DNA of 64,000 nucleotides from Morganella psychrotolerans (GTDB lineage Bacteria; Pseudomonadota; Gammaproteobacteria; Enterobacterales; Enterobacteriaceae): NCBI RefSeq assembly GCF_001676155.1, contig NZ_LZEW01000030.1, positions 124,001 to 188,000 of the forward strand, read 5' to 3'. Shown piece by piece: positions 10,328 to 20,680 of this stretch (position 1 is its first letter; each line of letters starts with the position of its first letter). The notes under the pieces were generated by a model. It saw only the letters and a program-made list of their open reading frames with translations, ran no database searches and was not told where the DNA came from. The position numbers and the translations under genes were made by a program.

Positions 10328-11698
10328 ATGTCCGACGCGATCATCTGGGATCTGCCATTGATCCAGAAATATAACTATTCCGGCCCGCGATACACGTCGT
10401 ATCCCACTGCGCTGGAGTTTAACCAGCAATACAGTGACGGTGATTTTCTCGCCTCGGCAAACCGCTACCCTCAGCGCCCGCTGTCGTTATATGTGCATAT
10501 TCCGTTCTGCCATAAGCTCTGTTATTTCTGCGGTTGTAATAAATTAGTCACTCGGCAGAAACATAAAGCGGATGAATACCTGACAATACTGGAAAAAGAG
10601 ATAGCGGCCCGCGCAGCACTGTTTGCCGGACGTGACGTGCATCAGATGCACTGGGGCGGCGGTACGCCAACCTATCTTGATAAAGCACAGATAAGCCGCC
10701 TGACCGGTATGCTGCGCCGGTATTTTCATTTTACGGATAATGCCGAACTCTCGATTGAAATCGATCCGCGTGAAATTGAATTGGATGTTATCGACCATCT
10801 GCGTGCAGAAGGCTTTAATCGTCTGAGCATGGGCGTGCAGGATTTTAATAAAGAGGTTCAGCGCCTGGTCAACCGCGAGCAGGACGAAGCCACTATTTTC
10901 GCTCTGGTAGAGCGCGCCCGCGCGACCGGGTTTGACTCCGTCAGTATTGACCTGATTTATGGTTTACCTAAACAGACCCCGGAAAGTTTTGCATTCACTC
11001 TGCAACGGGTGGCAGAACTGTCCCCGGATCGCCTGAGTGTCTTTAACTATGCACACCTGCCGAATCTGTTTGCTGCCCAGCGGAAAATTAAAGATGAAGA
11101 TTTACCGTCTGCGGAGCAGAAACTGATTATTTTGCAACAGACCATTGAAAGCCTGACCGGCAGCGGTTATCAGTTTATCGGAATGGATCATTTTGCCAAA
11201 CCGGAAGATGAGCTGGCGATTGCGCAGAATAAAGGAATTTTGCACCGCAACTTCCAGGGCTATACCACGCATGAAGAGTGTGATTTGCTCGGCTTTGGCG
11301 TGTCGGCAATCAGTATGCTGGGTGACCATTACGCGCAAAACCAGAAAGACCTGAAAACGTATTATGCACAGGTGGAAGAGGGCGGAAACGCGCTGTGGCG
11401 CGGTTTAGTGCTGACAGACGAAGATTGCCTGCGCCGTGATGTGATCAAGGCGCTGATTTGTAATTTCCGCCTGGACTATTCAGAGATTGAATCTCTGTAT
11501 AATCTCGATTTTAAAGTCCATTTCGCCGAAGATTTACAATTATTAAAGCCGATGGCGGATGACGGTATGGTGGAAATCCGGGATAACGCCCTGGTAGTCA
11601 CACCGCGCGGGCGTTTGCTTATCCGCAATATCTGTATGTGTTTTGATACTTATCTGCGTAATCAGATGCGCCAGCGTCAATTCTCCCGCGTTATCTGA
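10328..11698 (+). CDS. hemN: Oxygen-independent coproporphyrinogen III oxidase HemN
   Basis: A 456-residue radical-SAM enzyme that converts coproporphyrinogen III to protoporphyrinogen IX in anaerobic haem synthesis. The cluster motif CHKLCYFCGC supplies Cys61, Cys65 and Cys68, with Cys70 beside it. GGGG (GGTP-type MHWGGGTPT) and the HemN C-terminal domain (NFRLDYSEI) are intact. AGGGGAGAG precedes the ATG. Its 3' end overlaps the convergent glnG by 22 bases. Length matches E. coli HemN (457). Confidence 0.97.
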   Translation: MSDAIIWDLPLIQKYNYSGPRYTSYPTALEFNQQYSDGDFLASANRYPQRPLSLYVHIPFCHKLCYFCGCNKLVTRQKHKADEYLTILEKEIAARAALFAGRDVHQMHWGGGTPTYLDKAQISRLTGMLRRYFHFTDNAELSIEIDPREIELDVIDHLRAEGFNRLSMGVQDFNKEVQRLVNREQDEATIFALVERARATGFDSVSIDLIYGLPKQTPESFAFTLQRVAELSPDRLSVFNYAHLPNLFAAQRKIKDEDLPSAEQKLIILQQTIESLTGSGYQFIGMDHFAKPEDELAIAQNKGILHRNFQGYTTHEECDLLGFGVSAISMLGDHYAQNQKDLKTYYAQVEEGGNALWRGLVLTDEDCLRRDVIKALICNFRLDYSEIESLYNLDFKVHFAEDLQLLKPMADDGMVEIRDNALVVTPRGRLLIRNICMCFDTYLRNQMRQRQFSRVI

Positions 11699-13164
11699 GA
11701 CGCGTCCGGGGTTGATGTGATGTCATCAATCCCGGCCTCTTTCAGTTTTCTTGTCAGTGTATTTCGTCCCCAGCCCAGTAACCGGGCTGCATCCTGCTTA
11801 TGGCCGCTGCTGTGATTCAGTGCGCATTGCAGCAGTGTGCGTTCAAACAGCGGCAGTGCTTCTGTCAGCAGATCTGTTTTCCCCGCGCGCAGTTGCGCAT
11901 CCGCCCACAGCGCCAGTTGCTTATCCCATGACTGTGTTTGTGTATAATTTATGGTGTCATAATGAATCGCGCCATTATTTATCTGACCGGTACCGGACAT
12001 GGCGGTCAGATCTGAGGGCAAATCCTGCGGCAATACTTCCTGGGTGGCGGACATCACTGTCAGCCAGCGGCACACATTTTCCAGCTGACGGACATTTCCG
12101 GACCAGGGCAGATGCATCAGCAGGTTTTCGGTATCCGGATGCAGCGTTTTTGTCTCTGTTCCTAACTCTTTTGCTGTTTTTTGCAGAAAATGACGGGTAA
12201 GGCGCGGAATGTCACCGGCGCGTTCCCGCAGCGGCGGCAACTGTACACGGATAACATTCAGGCGGTGGAACAGATCTTCACGGAATTTCCCGTCTGTCAC
12301 CAGGCGTTCCAGATCCTGATGCGTTGCGGCAATAATACGGACATCCACCCGCACCGGCGCATAACCGCCGACACGGTAAAACTGACCTTCCGCCAGCACC
12401 CGCAACAGCCGGGTCTGAATATCCAGCGGCATATCACCAATCTCATCGAGAAACAGTGAGCCGCCGTCAGCCTGCTCAAAACGTCCCTGACGAACCTGGT
12501 TTGCCCCTGTAAATGCGCCTTTCTCATGCCCGAACAGTTCGGATTCTATTAAGTCTTTTGGGATAGCGGCCATATTCAGGGCAATAAACGGCGCACCTGC
12601 CCGCGGGCTGTGGCGGTGCAGCGCATGAGCAACCAGCTCTTTTCCGGTTCCGGATTCGCCGTTGATAAGCACACTGATTGAGGAACGGGACAGCCTGCCG
12701 ATAACCCGGTAAACCTCCTGCATCGCCGGGGATTCGCCGATAATATCAGACACCGGATCTGCCGGTTCTTCGCGGCGGGATGGCTGATGTTGTCCGCGGT
12801 GATGCTCCAGCGCACGGGCAACCAGCGCCACGGCATCGTCGATATCAAACGGCTTGGGCAGATAATCAAATGCTCCCCGCTGGTAAGCATTGACGGCGGC
12901 ATCCAAATCAGAATGGGCGGTCATAATAATCACCGGTAACAACGGGTTATGTTGTTTAATCGCAGAGAGAAGAGAAAAACCGTCCATACCCGGCATCCGG
13001 ATATCGGAGATAAGAACATCCGGTGACGCGTTCTCCAGTGCGGTAAGCGCGCTTTCACCGCTGTCAAAACAGACACATGCATAGCCCGCACCACTCAGTG
13101 CGCGCTCCAGTACCCAACGGATCGCACTGTCATCATCGACGACCCAAATTTTTCCCGGTTGCAT
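11677..13164 (-). CDS. glnG: Nitrogen regulation response regulator NtrC (GlnG)
   Basis: A 495-residue sigma-54 activator. The receiver domain (1-120) carries phospho-acceptor Asp54 in LISDIRMPG. The AAA+ domain has Walker A GESGTGKE near 168 and the sigma-54 contact loop GAFTGA. The C-terminal Fis-type helix-turn-helix contains HKQDAARLLGWGRNTLTRKL. It is about 26 residues longer than E. coli NtrC (469), through a longer linker before the helix-turn-helix and a longer tail. It is the last gene of glnA-glnL-glnG, starting 24 bases after glnL. NtrC-P activates the sigma-54 promoter seen before glnA. Confidence 0.97.
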   Translation of the reverse strand: MQPGKIWVVDDDSAIRWVLERALSGAGYACVCFDSGESALTALENASPDVLISDIRMPGMDGFSLLSAIKQHNPLLPVIIMTAHSDLDAAVNAYQRGAFDYLPKPFDIDDAVALVARALEHHRGQHQPSRREEPADPVSDIIGESPAMQEVYRVIGRLSRSSISVLINGESGTGKELVAHALHRHSPRAGAPFIALNMAAIPKDLIESELFGHEKGAFTGANQVRQGRFEQADGGSLFLDEIGDMPLDIQTRLLRVLAEGQFYRVGGYAPVRVDVRIIAATHQDLERLVTDGKFREDLFHRLNVIRVQLPPLRERAGDIPRLTRHFLQKTAKELGTETKTLHPDTENLLMHLPWSGNVRQLENVCRWLTVMSATQEVLPQDLPSDLTAMSGTGQINNGAIHYDTINYTQTQSWDKQLALWADAQLRAGKTDLLTEALPLFERTLLQCALNHSSGHKQDAARLLGWGRNTLTRKLKEAGIDDITSTPDASQITREN

Positions 13165-13188
13165 GTGAACCTCCCCTGATAAATGCAG

Positions 13189-14238
13189 TTACTGACGGAT
13201 TGGCAGATAAAGTGAAAATAAGGTGTGACCCGGCCAACTGGTAAATTCTATCTTGCCGTGGTGTTGATCGGTCAGACTCCGGGCAATGGACAGCCCCAGA
13301 CCGGAGCCGCCTTCACGCCCGCTGACCATCGGGTAAAACAGAGTATCTCTGATGTGTGCCGGAATGCCCGGTCCGTTATCTTCAATATCAATACGTGCTG
13401 CCAGCCGGTAGCGTTCACCGTGCAGCGTTACCTGAAATGCAGTACGGGTGCGCAATGTGATGGTTCCGCCCGGGGTTTTCACGGCTTCCAGGGCATTACG
13501 CATGATATTGAGGACAACCTGCTCGATCTGGTCGGGATAATGCGATAACTCCGGCAAACTGGGGTCATAATCCTTAATCAGTGTGATATTTTCCGGTTTT
13601 TCCAGATTGATCAGCTGAAATACCCGTTCTGCCACATGGTGAATACTTTGCAGACTTTTTTGTCCCGGATGCTGAGGACCCAGCAGGCGATCAACCAGTG
13701 CCCGCAGGCGGTCTGCCTGCTCGATAATCACCTGTGTATATTCCTGCAGCGCCGGGTCCGGCAGTGCGCGGGACAGAAGCTGTGCCGCTCCGCGCAGTCC
13801 GCCGAGCGGATTTTTAATCTCATGTGCCAGCCCGCGCACCAGGTCTCTTGCTGCTGTCTGCTGCGCCTGTTGCAATTGTTCCTGACTGATACGGCGGTGG
13901 CTGTCGAGCGGCGTAAGCTCCAGCAGAATAAAATCACCGGAAACCGGCTGGGCGCTCAGAGAGAGGGCGTGCATCTGGTTGTTGACCACCAGGGTTACAT
14001 CGTTATCTGTAAAACTGAGTCCTTCCGCCAGTGTCGCCTGCAATGTGGCGCTGTCGAGCGAAAGATAACTGAATAAGATGGGGAGTGGGGTGCCGGAGAG
14101 CTTACGGGCGCTCTGGGCAAACAACTGCATTGCGGCCTGGTTGGCATAGCGGATAATTAAATCCGTATCCAGTAACAGTACACAATTGATCAGTGAGTTA
14201 AGCAGTTGCTCTGCCTGCGGTTTATTATCCCTGTCCAT
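13189..14238 (-). CDS. glnL: Nitrogen sensor kinase/phosphatase NtrB (GlnL)
   Basis: A 349-residue cytoplasmic histidine kinase. A PAS domain occupies roughly residues 1-110; the phospho-accepting His139 lies in [13 protein letters not shown] and G boxes are visible as [16 protein letters not shown] and [10 protein letters not shown]. It phosphorylates or dephosphorylates NtrC according to its binding of PII, thereby reading glutamine status. An NtrC palindrome lies 18 bases upstream of its start, giving autoregulation of glnLG separate from glnA. Confidence 0.97.
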   Translation of the reverse strand: MDRDNKPQAEQLLNSLINCVLLLDTDLIIRYANQAAMQLFAQSARKLSGTPLPILFSYLSLDSATLQATLAEGLSFTDNDVTLVVNNQMHALSLSAQPVSGDFILLELTPLDSHRRISQEQLQQAQQTAARDLVRGLAHEIKNPLGGLRGAAQLLSRALPDPALQEYTQVIIEQADRLRALVDRLLGPQHPGQKSLQSIHHVAERVFQLINLEKPENITLIKDYDPSLPELSHYPDQIEQVVLNIMRNALEAVKTPGGTITLRTRTAFQVTLHGERYRLAARIDIEDNGPGIPAHIRDTLFYPMVSGREGGSGLGLSIARSLTDQHHGKIEFTSWPGHTLFSLYLPIRQ

Positions 14239-14255
14239 TGTAACTACCCCCCGAT

Positions 14256-14272
14256 TGCACCAATTTGGTGCA
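14256..14272 (-). promoter_or_regulatory. NtrC-binding site at the glnL promoter
   Basis: TGCACCAATTTGGTGCA is a perfect palindrome identical to the NtrC consensus, 18 bases before glnL. In E. coli the equivalent site represses the weak glnL promoter. Confidence 0.92.
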
Positions 14273-14293
14273 TTGTAGCGTATTTACTCCGTA

Positions 14294-14322
14294 AGAGAAA
14301 AGGACCCGCCCAACGGCGGGTC
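14294..14322 (-). terminator. Partial terminator between glnA and glnL
   Basis: On the minus strand GACCCGCC and GGCGGGTC form a stem with a 4-base loop, followed by CCTTTTCTC. It should end most glnA transcripts, keeping NtrB/NtrC levels low relative to glutamine synthetase. Confidence 0.85.
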
Positions 14323-14399
14323 AAGTGCTTCACGGCAACAAAATAAACCGGAGCATGTCAGTCTGTGTGCCTCTTGAATGATATCTGGCACAAACAGAA

Positions 14400-15809
14400 T
14401 TACACGCTGTAATACATATCAAATTCAACCGGATGCGGTGTCATGTTCAGGCGCTGAACATCGGCGCGCAGCAGGTCGGTATAGGTGTGGATTGCATCTT
14501 CAGTAAATACACCGCCACGGGTTAAAAATTCGTGATCAGCGGCAAGGGCATCAAGTGCATCACCCAGAGAAGGAGCGACTGTCGGAATTTCTTTCGCTTC
14601 TTCCGGCGGTAAATCGTACAGATTTTTATCCATCGCATCGCCGGGATGGATTTTATTGATGATCCCGTCCAGACCCGCCATCAGCTGTGCAGCAAAGGCC
14701 AGATACGGGTTTGCAGCAGGATCAGGGAAGCGGACTTCAATGCGGCGCGCTTTTGCGCTTGGTACAATCGGAATACGGATAGACGCTGAGCGGTTACGGG
14801 CAGAATACGCCAGCATGACCGGAGCTTCGTAGCCCGGAACCAGACGCTTGTATGAGTTGGTCGTCGGGTTGGTAAAGGCATTCAGCGCACGGGCGTGTTT
14901 AATGATCCCGCCGATGTAATACAGCGCCATTTCTGACAGACCGGCATATTTGTCACCGGAGAACAGGTTGACGCCGTCTTTGGCCAGAGACATGTGGCAG
15001 TGCATACCGGAGCCGTTATCGCCGACCAGCGGTTTTGGCATAAAGGTAGCGGTTTTACCGTAGCGGTGAGCCACGTTCTGGACGACATACTTGTACATCT
15101 GGGTTTCGTCAGCTTTCAGCGTCATGGTATTGAAACGGGTCGCAATTTCATTCTGACCGGCAGTGCCGACTTCGTGATGGTGCGCTTCCACAACCAGACC
15201 CATTTCTTCCATCACCAGGCACATTTCAGAACGCAGATCCTGGGAAGAATCAACCGGCGGCAGCGGAAAATAACCGCCTTTCACACGCGGACGATGACCT
15301 TTATTGCCTTCCGCATATTCGGTGCCGGTGTTCCAGGCAGCTTCAATATCATTAATATGGTAGTAAGCACCGGAAATATCTGCGCCGAAACGGATGTCAT
15401 CGAACAGGAAAAACTCCGGTTCCGGTCCGAACAGGACGGTATCGGCAATTCCGCTGGTACGCAGATAATCTTCGGCACGTTTTGAGATAGAGCGCGGGTC
15501 GCGATCATAACCCTGCATGGTATTCGGCTCTAACACATCGCAGCGCAGAACCAGTGTCGGTACTTCAAAGAACGGGTCGATCAGGGCAGATTCCGCAATC
15601 GGCATCAGCACCATGTCAGATTCATTAATGCCTTTCCAGCCAGCCATAGAGGAACCATCGAACATCTTTCCGTCTTCGAAGAAATCTTCATTTACCTGAT
15701 GGTAAGGAATGCTCATATGCTGTTCCTTGCCTTTGGTATCGGTAAAACGTAAGTCCACGAATTTAACGCCGTGCTCTTCCATCATGGTCAGTACATGTTC
15801 AACGGACAT
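14400..15809 (-). CDS. glnA: Glutamine synthetase type I
   Basis: A 469-residue enzyme, the same length as in E. coli, that makes glutamine from glutamate, ammonia and ATP as a dodecamer. Visible landmarks are [10 protein letters not shown] near the N-terminus, the active-site signature [13 protein letters not shown], and the adenylylation tyrosine in [13 protein letters not shown] 15809 (MSVEHVL) follows a good ribosome site (GGAG); the upstream in-frame ATG at 15842 is rejected. It is the first gene of glnA-glnL-glnG, with a sigma-54 promoter and two NtrC sites upstream. Confidence 0.98.
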   Translation of the reverse strand: MSVEHVLTMMEEHGVKFVDLRFTDTKGKEQHMSIPYHQVNEDFFEDGKMFDGSSMAGWKGINESDMVLMPIAESALIDPFFEVPTLVLRCDVLEPNTMQGYDRDPRSISKRAEDYLRTSGIADTVLFGPEPEFFLFDDIRFGADISGAYYHINDIEAAWNTGTEYAEGNKGHRPRVKGGYFPLPPVDSSQDLRSEMCLVMEEMGLVVEAHHHEVGTAGQNEIATRFNTMTLKADETQMYKYVVQNVAHRYGKTATFMPKPLVGDNGSGMHCHMSLAKDGVNLFSGDKYAGLSEMALYYIGGIIKHARALNAFTNPTTNSYKRLVPGYEAPVMLAYSARNRSASIRIPIVPSAKARRIEVRFPDPAANPYLAFAAQLMAGLDGIINKIHPGDAMDKNLYDLPPEEAKEIPTVAPSLGDALDALAADHEFLTRGGVFTEDAIHTYTDLLRADVQRLNMTPHPVEFDMYYSV

Positions 15810-15903
15810 AGTCAATTCTCCTGGTTTGGGATGACCCGGCAATCTTCAGGTGGTCGCCCGGGGGGACACTGATTGCGGTTCTCAAATTACCTGATAAACA
15901 TAA

Positions 15904-15920
15904 AGCGAAAAACGTGCCAA
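15904..15920 (-). promoter_or_regulatory. Sigma-54 promoter of glnA (glnAp2)
   Basis: On the minus strand TTGGCACGTTTTTCGCT has the -24 GG and -12 GC dinucleotides exactly ten bases apart, the sigma-54 hallmark. It lies about 95 bases before the glnA start and downstream of the NtrC sites. Confidence 0.9.
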
Positions 15921-15993
15921 CTTTTTTTATTACGCTGTAAACCGCCTTACACCAGCATGTTACTCATATAAGGATAGCGGAAACAGACCGAAT

Positions 15994-16010
15994 TGCACTA
16001 CTTTGGTGCA
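15994..16010 (-). promoter_or_regulatory. NtrC enhancer site 1 of glnA
   Basis: TGCACTACTTTGGTGCA has both NtrC half-sites with one mismatch in the left half. It is about 90 bases upstream of the sigma-54 promoter, the classical enhancer distance. Confidence 0.9.
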
Positions 16011-16038
16011 ATCGGAGTGATCGTTATCCCGGCTGGTC

Positions 16039-16055
16039 CGCACCATAATGGTGCA
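16039..16055 (-). promoter_or_regulatory. NtrC enhancer site 2 of glnA
   Basis: CGCACCATAATGGTGCA is a 15-base palindrome with a perfect inner NtrC core. Its centre is 45 bases (about four helical turns) from site 1, consistent with cooperative NtrC binding. Confidence 0.9.
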
Positions 16056-16284
16056 AATAAGCAGAATAGCTAAGGTGAAAGTAACATTTTTCTGATATGA
16101 CACGCTTTTATGCTGATCCCGGTCAGATTCCTGCCCGACGGTCACAAAAAAAGTATCTCTTTTTTCCTGAATAGGTTTATGATAAGTGCCTCTGAATTCG
16201 TCGCAGAGCGTGGTATGCACAGCTTATTTGTAAAAAATGGCAGGATGAATTTTATCTTTTTGTTTTATAAAGATTTATTTTTTT

Positions 16285-16334
16285 AAGTGAGATCTATCAC
16301 ACTTCTTTCACTTGCCTGAGATAACGTGTAAAAT
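16285..16334 (+). promoter_or_regulatory. CRP-like site and probable typA promoter
   Basis: AAGTGAGATCTATCACACTT (16285-16304) matches the CRP palindrome at nine of ten core bases. TTTCAC (16306) and TAAAAT (16329), 17 bases apart, make a plausible promoter toward typA. Being palindromic, the site could also serve the CRP-dependent glnA promoter on the other strand. The stretch between this site and the NtrC sites shows nothing else I can name. Confidence 0.6.
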
Positions 16335-16426
16335 ACCACCAATCATCTACTCCATAGATGGGCGTTGCTGAAAAGAATGCTATCTGTGACGTAATTCCCA
16401 TCCATTAACGAAAACGGTACAAGTCT

Positions 16427-18247
16427 TTGTCTATCGAGAAATTAAGAAATATTGCCATCATCGCTCACGTTGACCATGGCAAAACCACGCTGGTCGATAA
16501 ATTATTACAGCAGTCCGGTACTTTTGACGATCGTGCAAAACCGGAAGAGCGCGTAATGGACTCCGGCGATCTGGAAAGAGAGCGCGGCATTACTATTTTG
16601 GCAAAAAATACCGCGATTACGTGGGAAGACTATCACATCAACATCGTTGACACCCCGGGACACGCCGATTTCGGTGGTGAAGTAGAACGTGTTATGTCCA
16701 TGGTTGACAGCGTACTGTTGCTGGTTGATGCAATCGATGGTCCGATGCCGCAGACCCGCTTTGTAACGCAGAAAGCGTTTGCAAACGGCCTGAGCCCTAT
16801 CGTTGTTATTAACAAAATTGACCGTCCGGGCGCACGTCCTGACTGGGTTATCGACCAGGTCTTTGATCTGTTTGTTAACCTTGGTGCTACTGACGAGCAG
16901 CTCGACTTCCCGATCATCTACGCATCTGCACTGATGGGTATTGCGGGCGAAGATTACAATGAAATGGCGGAAGACATGACTCCGCTGTACAAAGCCATTG
17001 TTAAATATGTTGAACCACCAAAAGTGGATCTCGACGGTCCGTTCCAGATGCAAATCTCCCAGCTTGATTACAACAACTACCTGGGCGTAATCGGGATTGG
17101 TCGTATCAAACGCGGTAAAGTGAAGCCTAACCAGCAAATCACAGTGATTGATTCAGAAGGCAAAACCCGTAACGGTAAAGTCGGTAAAGTTCTGAGCCAC
17201 CTGGGTCTGGAGCGTATTGAATCAGCTGAGGCAGAAGCGGGTGATATCATCGCGCTGACCGGTCTGGGCGAACTGGGTATCTCTGATACCATCTGTGAAA
17301 CAAGCTGTGTTGAAGCATTAACACCACTGGCTGTTGATGAACCGACCGTAAGCATGTATTTCTGCGTTAACACCTCACCATTCTGCGGTAAAGAAGGTAA
17401 GTTTGTAACGTCCCGCCAGATCTTAGACCGTCTGAAAAAAGAACTGGTTCACAACGTGGCACTGCGTGTCGAAGAGACTGAAGACCCGGATGCATTCCGT
17501 GTATCAGGCCGTGGTGAACTGCACTTATCTGTTCTGATTGAAAACATGCGCCGTGAAGGTTTTGAGCTGGCGGTATCCCGTCCGCGCGTTATCTTCCGTG
17601 AAATCGATGGCCGTAAACAAGAGCCGTTCGAGCAGGTTACTCTGGATATCGAAGAGCAGCATCAGGGCGATGTCATGCGTGCACTCGGTGAGCGTAAAGG
17701 CGAACTGAGCAACATGATGCCGGATGGTAAAGGCCGCGTACGTTTAGATTACAGTATTCCGAGCCGTGGTCTGATTGGCTTCCGTACTGAATTTATGACA
17801 ATGACATCCGGTACAGGTTTACTGTACGCAACATTCAGTCACTACGGTGATGTGAAGCAGGGTGAAATTGGTCGTCGTCAGAACGGCGTAATGATCTCTA
17901 ACGGTCAGGGTAAAGCAGTTGCATACGCACTGTACAGCCTCCAGGATCGCGGTAAATTATTTATCGGTCACGGTACTGAAGTATATGAAGGTCAGCTCAT
18001 CGGTATTCACTCACGTTCTAACGACCTGACTGTGAACTGCTTAACCGGTAAAAAACTGACTAACATGCGTGCTTCCGGTACAGATGAAGCAACAACACTG
18101 TCACCATTCCTTGAAAAAACGCTGGAACAGGCGTTAGAGTTCATTGATGATGACGAATTAGTGGAAGTAACACCGAAGTCTATCCGTCTTCGTAAGCGTT
18201 ACCTGACTGAAAACGACCGCAAGCGCGCACACCGCAGCAAAGATTAA
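16427..18247 (+). CDS. typA: Ribosome-associated GTPase TypA/BipA
   Basis: A 606-residue translational GTPase related to EF-G that helps 50S assembly, especially in the cold. G1 is AHVDHGKTT (13-21), G3 [16 protein letters not shown]4 [10 protein letters not shown]. The BipA-specific C-terminal domain ([17 protein letters not shown]) is intact. The start is a TTG at 16427 (TTG TCT ATC GAG): it begins the family N-terminus and no ATG or GTG precedes it in frame. The weak start and weak ribosome site suggest low translation per message. It diverges from glnA, as in E. coli. Confidence 0.96.
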   Translation: MSIEKLRNIAIIAHVDHGKTTLVDKLLQQSGTFDDRAKPEERVMDSGDLERERGITILAKNTAITWEDYHINIVDTPGHADFGGEVERVMSMVDSVLLLVDAIDGPMPQTRFVTQKAFANGLSPIVVINKIDRPGARPDWVIDQVFDLFVNLGATDEQLDFPIIYASALMGIAGEDYNEMAEDMTPLYKAIVKYVEPPKVDLDGPFQMQISQLDYNNYLGVIGIGRIKRGKVKPNQQITVIDSEGKTRNGKVGKVLSHLGLERIESAEAEAGDIIALTGLGELGISDTICETSCVEALTPLAVDEPTVSMYFCVNTSPFCGKEGKFVTSRQILDRLKKELVHNVALRVEETEDPDAFRVSGRGELHLSVLIENMRREGFELAVSRPRVIFREIDGRKQEPFEQVTLDIEEQHQGDVMRALGERKGELSNMMPDGKGRVRLDYSIPSRGLIGFRTEFMTMTSGTGLLYATFSHYGDVKQGEIGRRQNGVMISNGQGKAVAYALYSLQDRGKLFIGHGTEVYEGQLIGIHSRSNDLTVNCLTGKKLTNMRASGTDEATTLSPFLEKTLEQALEFIDDDELVEVTPKSIRLRKRYLTENDRKRAHRSKD

Positions 18248-18269
18248 TCGTCGTTTTTATTCAATGCCA

Positions 18270-18302
18270 CTCAGGGCGCCTTTCGGGCGCCCTGAGCTTT
18301 TT
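18270..18302 (+). terminator. Terminator of typA
   Basis: CTCAGGGCGCC pairs with GGCGCCCTGAG and is followed by CTTTTTC, 22 bases after the typA stop. Confidence 0.92.
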
Positions 18303-18535
18303 CAGGGGTTCCCCGCCAGATATTTTGCACATAAATGCATTTCCCGCCGCCGCCTTTCTTGCTATGTTTCATTTTTTCGCCCTGATCACAATACCGTCAC
18401 AGACCGGTAACGGGTCAGAAATGTGGGCGGAGATCGCAGACATTGATCTTTTTTCTGTCTGAATGTCGTTTTCACTCTGTTCAGCGGGCAGATCTGCGGG
18501 TAGAGTAAAAATAATTCATCAACCCGGAGGATGGT

Positions 18536-19153
18536 ATGCTGTATATCTTTGATATGGGCAATGTCATTATTGATATTGATTTCCAACGTGTTTTATCAGT
18601 CTGGAGTAATTTAAGCGGTAAGCCGTTATCTGAACTGAATAGTAATTTTATTTCTGGAGAGACATTTAAGCAGCATGAACGCGGCAAAATTTCAGATGTT
18701 GAATTTGCCGAAGCAATTAATGATGAACTGGGCATGTCGCTGAGTTTTGATGAGTTTGCCGAAGGCTGGCAGGCTATTTTTATGACTGTCCGTCCTGATG
18801 TCATTGATATCATGAATAAGCTGCGTGAACAGGGGCACCGTGTGGTTGTGCTCTCTAATACCAACCGGCTGCATCAGGATTACTGGCCGCAGCACTATCC
18901 GGAAATAGCCGCGTCCGCGGATTTCCTTTATTTATCGCAGGATTTAGGGTTACGCAAACCTGACCCGGATATTTATCAGTATGTTCTCGAAAGCGAAGAG
19001 TTTGAGGCTCAGGATGCGGTTTTCTTTGATGACATCCGTGAAAACGTGGATGCTGCGGTTGAACTGGGCATCAAAGGTGTGTACGTGAATGATCGTGACG
19101 CCGTGAGCCGGTATTTTGCAGATCATGATTTCTCTGTTGAAGTATCTGAATAA
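18536..19153 (+). CDS. yihX: HAD-family sugar phosphatase YihX
   Basis: A 205-residue haloacid-dehalogenase phosphatase. Motif I is LYIFDMGNVIIDIDF, motif II VVVLSNTNRLH, motif III LRKPDPDIYQ and motif IV VFFDDIRENVD. E. coli YihX hydrolyses alpha-glucose-1-phosphate; the same activity is likely here. CCCGGAGG precedes the ATG. It begins a short plus-strand run with dtd and fabY, separated from dtd by 32 bases. Neighbours match the E. coli order apart from the missing rbn gene. Confidence 0.93.
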   Translation: MLYIFDMGNVIIDIDFQRVLSVWSNLSGKPLSELNSNFISGETFKQHERGKISDVEFAEAINDELGMSLSFDEFAEGWQAIFMTVRPDVIDIMNKLREQGHRVVVLSNTNRLHQDYWPQHYPEIAASADFLYLSQDLGLRKPDPDIYQYVLESEEFEAQDAVFFDDIRENVDAAVELGIKGVYVNDRDAVSRYFADHDFSVEVSE

Positions 19154-19185
19154 TAAAATAGTCATTATTTTTGAACGGACGGGAC

Positions 19186-19623
19186 ATGATTGCATTAATA
19201 CAGCGTGTAACCCGCGCAGATGTCCGTATAGCCGGTGACATAGCCGGTGAAATAGGACCGGGGCTGTTAGTCCTGCTGGGTGTGGAGCGGGATGATGATG
19301 AGCAGAAAGCGAAGCGCTTGTGTGACAAAGTGACCGGATACCGGATTTTCAGCGATGCTGACGGGAAAATGAATCTGAACGTGGCGCAGGCAGGTGGTCA
19401 GTTGCTGGTGGTTTCGCAGTTTACACTGGCGGCAGATACACAAAAAGGTATGCGACCGGGGTTTTCAGGCGGCGCTGCGCCGGAAAAAGCGAATGTTTTA
19501 TATGAGTACTTTGTGGCGCAATGCCGCGCGACAGGTATGGTGACAGAAACCGGACAGTTTGCGGCGGACATGCAGGTCAGCCTGACGAACGATGGTCCGG
19601 TCACTTTCTGGCTTCAGGTATGA
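19186..19623 (+). CDS. dtd: D-aminoacyl-tRNA deacylase
   Basis: A 145-residue dimeric enzyme that removes D-amino acids (and glycine) wrongly attached to tRNA. Both active-site motifs are present: SQFTLAAD from Ser77 and NDGPVTF near residues 135-141. ATG 19186 gives the family N-terminus MIALIQRV after GGACGGGAC; the upstream ATG at 19171 is rejected. The stop overlaps an ATG for fabY (ATGA at 19620), so the two may be translationally coupled. Confidence 0.96.
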   Translation: MIALIQRVTRADVRIAGDIAGEIGPGLLVLLGVERDDDEQKAKRLCDKVTGYRIFSDADGKMNLNVAQAGGQLLVVSQFTLAADTQKGMRPGFSGGAAPEKANVLYEYFVAQCRATGMVTETGQFAADMQVSLTNDGPVTFWLQV

Positions 19624-20592
19624 TACAACAGTCTCAGACCGGTCGCCGGTCACCACTGACAGGAGAAAGTGTGATGTATCACTTACGTGTACCAAAAACC
19701 GATCAGGAGCTGGAGAGCTATTTTTCTTTCCGCTGGGAGATGCTGCGTAAACCGCTGAATCAGCCGCAGGGATCGGAGAAAGACGGGTACGATACACTCG
19801 CACACCATCAGATGGTGGTTGATGAAACAGGGCAACCTGTGGCTGCCGGACGTTTATATATAAATGCAGAAAATGAAGGCGCGATCCGCTTTCTGGCTGT
19901 AGATCCGCATTTGCAGGGACGTGGGCTGGGTACATTGATCGCGCGTGCGCTGGAATCGGTGGCTCGTCAGGAAGGACTCAAACGGATTGTATGCAGTGCG
20001 CGTGAGGAAGCGGTCGCATTTTTTGAAAAACTAGGCTTTGAAAACCGGGGAACGATTACAGGTCCGCAAACGACGCCTGTTCGACATTTTTTTTATGATT
20101 AAATCCGTTGAAACCCTTGATACGATTTTGCATCGCCCTGACTGGTGCGCTGAATTACAAAAAGCATGGTATGAAACTATTCCGCTGAGCGAAAAAATGG
20201 GAATACGTATCGCGCAGTATACCGGGCAGGAATTTATGACGACGATGCCTGAGGGACCGAACCAAAACCTGCATCAGACTATTTTTGCGGGCAGCCAGTT
20301 TTCGATGGCAACGCTTACCGGCTGGGGGCTTATCTGGCTGCTGCTTCAGGAAAATGAACTGAACGGGGACATCGTGCTGGTCGATGCGAATATCCGCTAC
20401 CGTAAGGCCGTGACAGGCCGTCCGGAAGCTATTGCATCCCGCGATAAGCTCAGCGGGGATCTTGACCGCCTGGCGCGCGGCAGCAAGGCCCGAATCAAAC
20501 TGGACGTGACTGTCGGTCAGGGAAGTGAGGTCGGCGCTGTCTTTACCGGTACTTATATGGTATTACCCGGTCAGAAACATAGTGCGCAATAG
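19620..20592 (+). pseudogene. fabY: FabY/YiiD (acetyltransferase plus thioesterase domains), split by a frameshift
   Basis: E. coli FabY (YiiD) is a protein of about 329 residues that can start fatty-acid synthesis by making acetoacetyl-ACP. Here the N-terminal GNAT domain ([19 protein letters not shown]; acetyl-CoA loop [18 protein letters not shown]) runs to TAA 20102. The C-terminal thioesterase-like domain ([12 protein letters not shown] ... [16 protein letters not shown]) is in the next frame to 20592. The break is a T8 run at 20087-20094; seven Ts would give [12 protein letters not shown], matching E. coli RHFLMIKPVATL without a gap. ATG 19674, with AGGAG eight bases upstream, may be the true start instead of 19620. 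If real, the domains could still be made separately, since an ATG lies right at the break. Confidence 0.88.
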
Positions 20593-20605
20593 CCACTGAA
20601 ACAGT

Positions 20606-20627
20606 ATCTTGAATGATGTTGGGTATA
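20606..20627. repeat. ERIC end remnant
   Basis: ATCTTGAATGATGTTGGGTATA equals one terminal arm of the subfamily A elements with one mismatch. The rest of the element is absent. Confidence 0.7.
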
Positions 20628-20634
20628 TAAGCTC

Positions 20635-20663
20635 AAAAAACAGCGCCATAAGGCGCTGTTTTT
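20635..20663. terminator. Bidirectional terminator between fabY and yicH
   Basis: AAAAAACAGCGCC and GGCGCTGTTTTT pair around a 4-base loop, with T-runs on either strand. Confidence 0.9.
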
Positions 20664-20680
20664 ATATGGCTAATCAGTCA

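Noticed and set aside
14365-14392. CTCTTGAATGATATCTGGCAC as a possible ERIC remnant
   Set aside because: Only the TTGAATGA core matches; too short to separate from chance.
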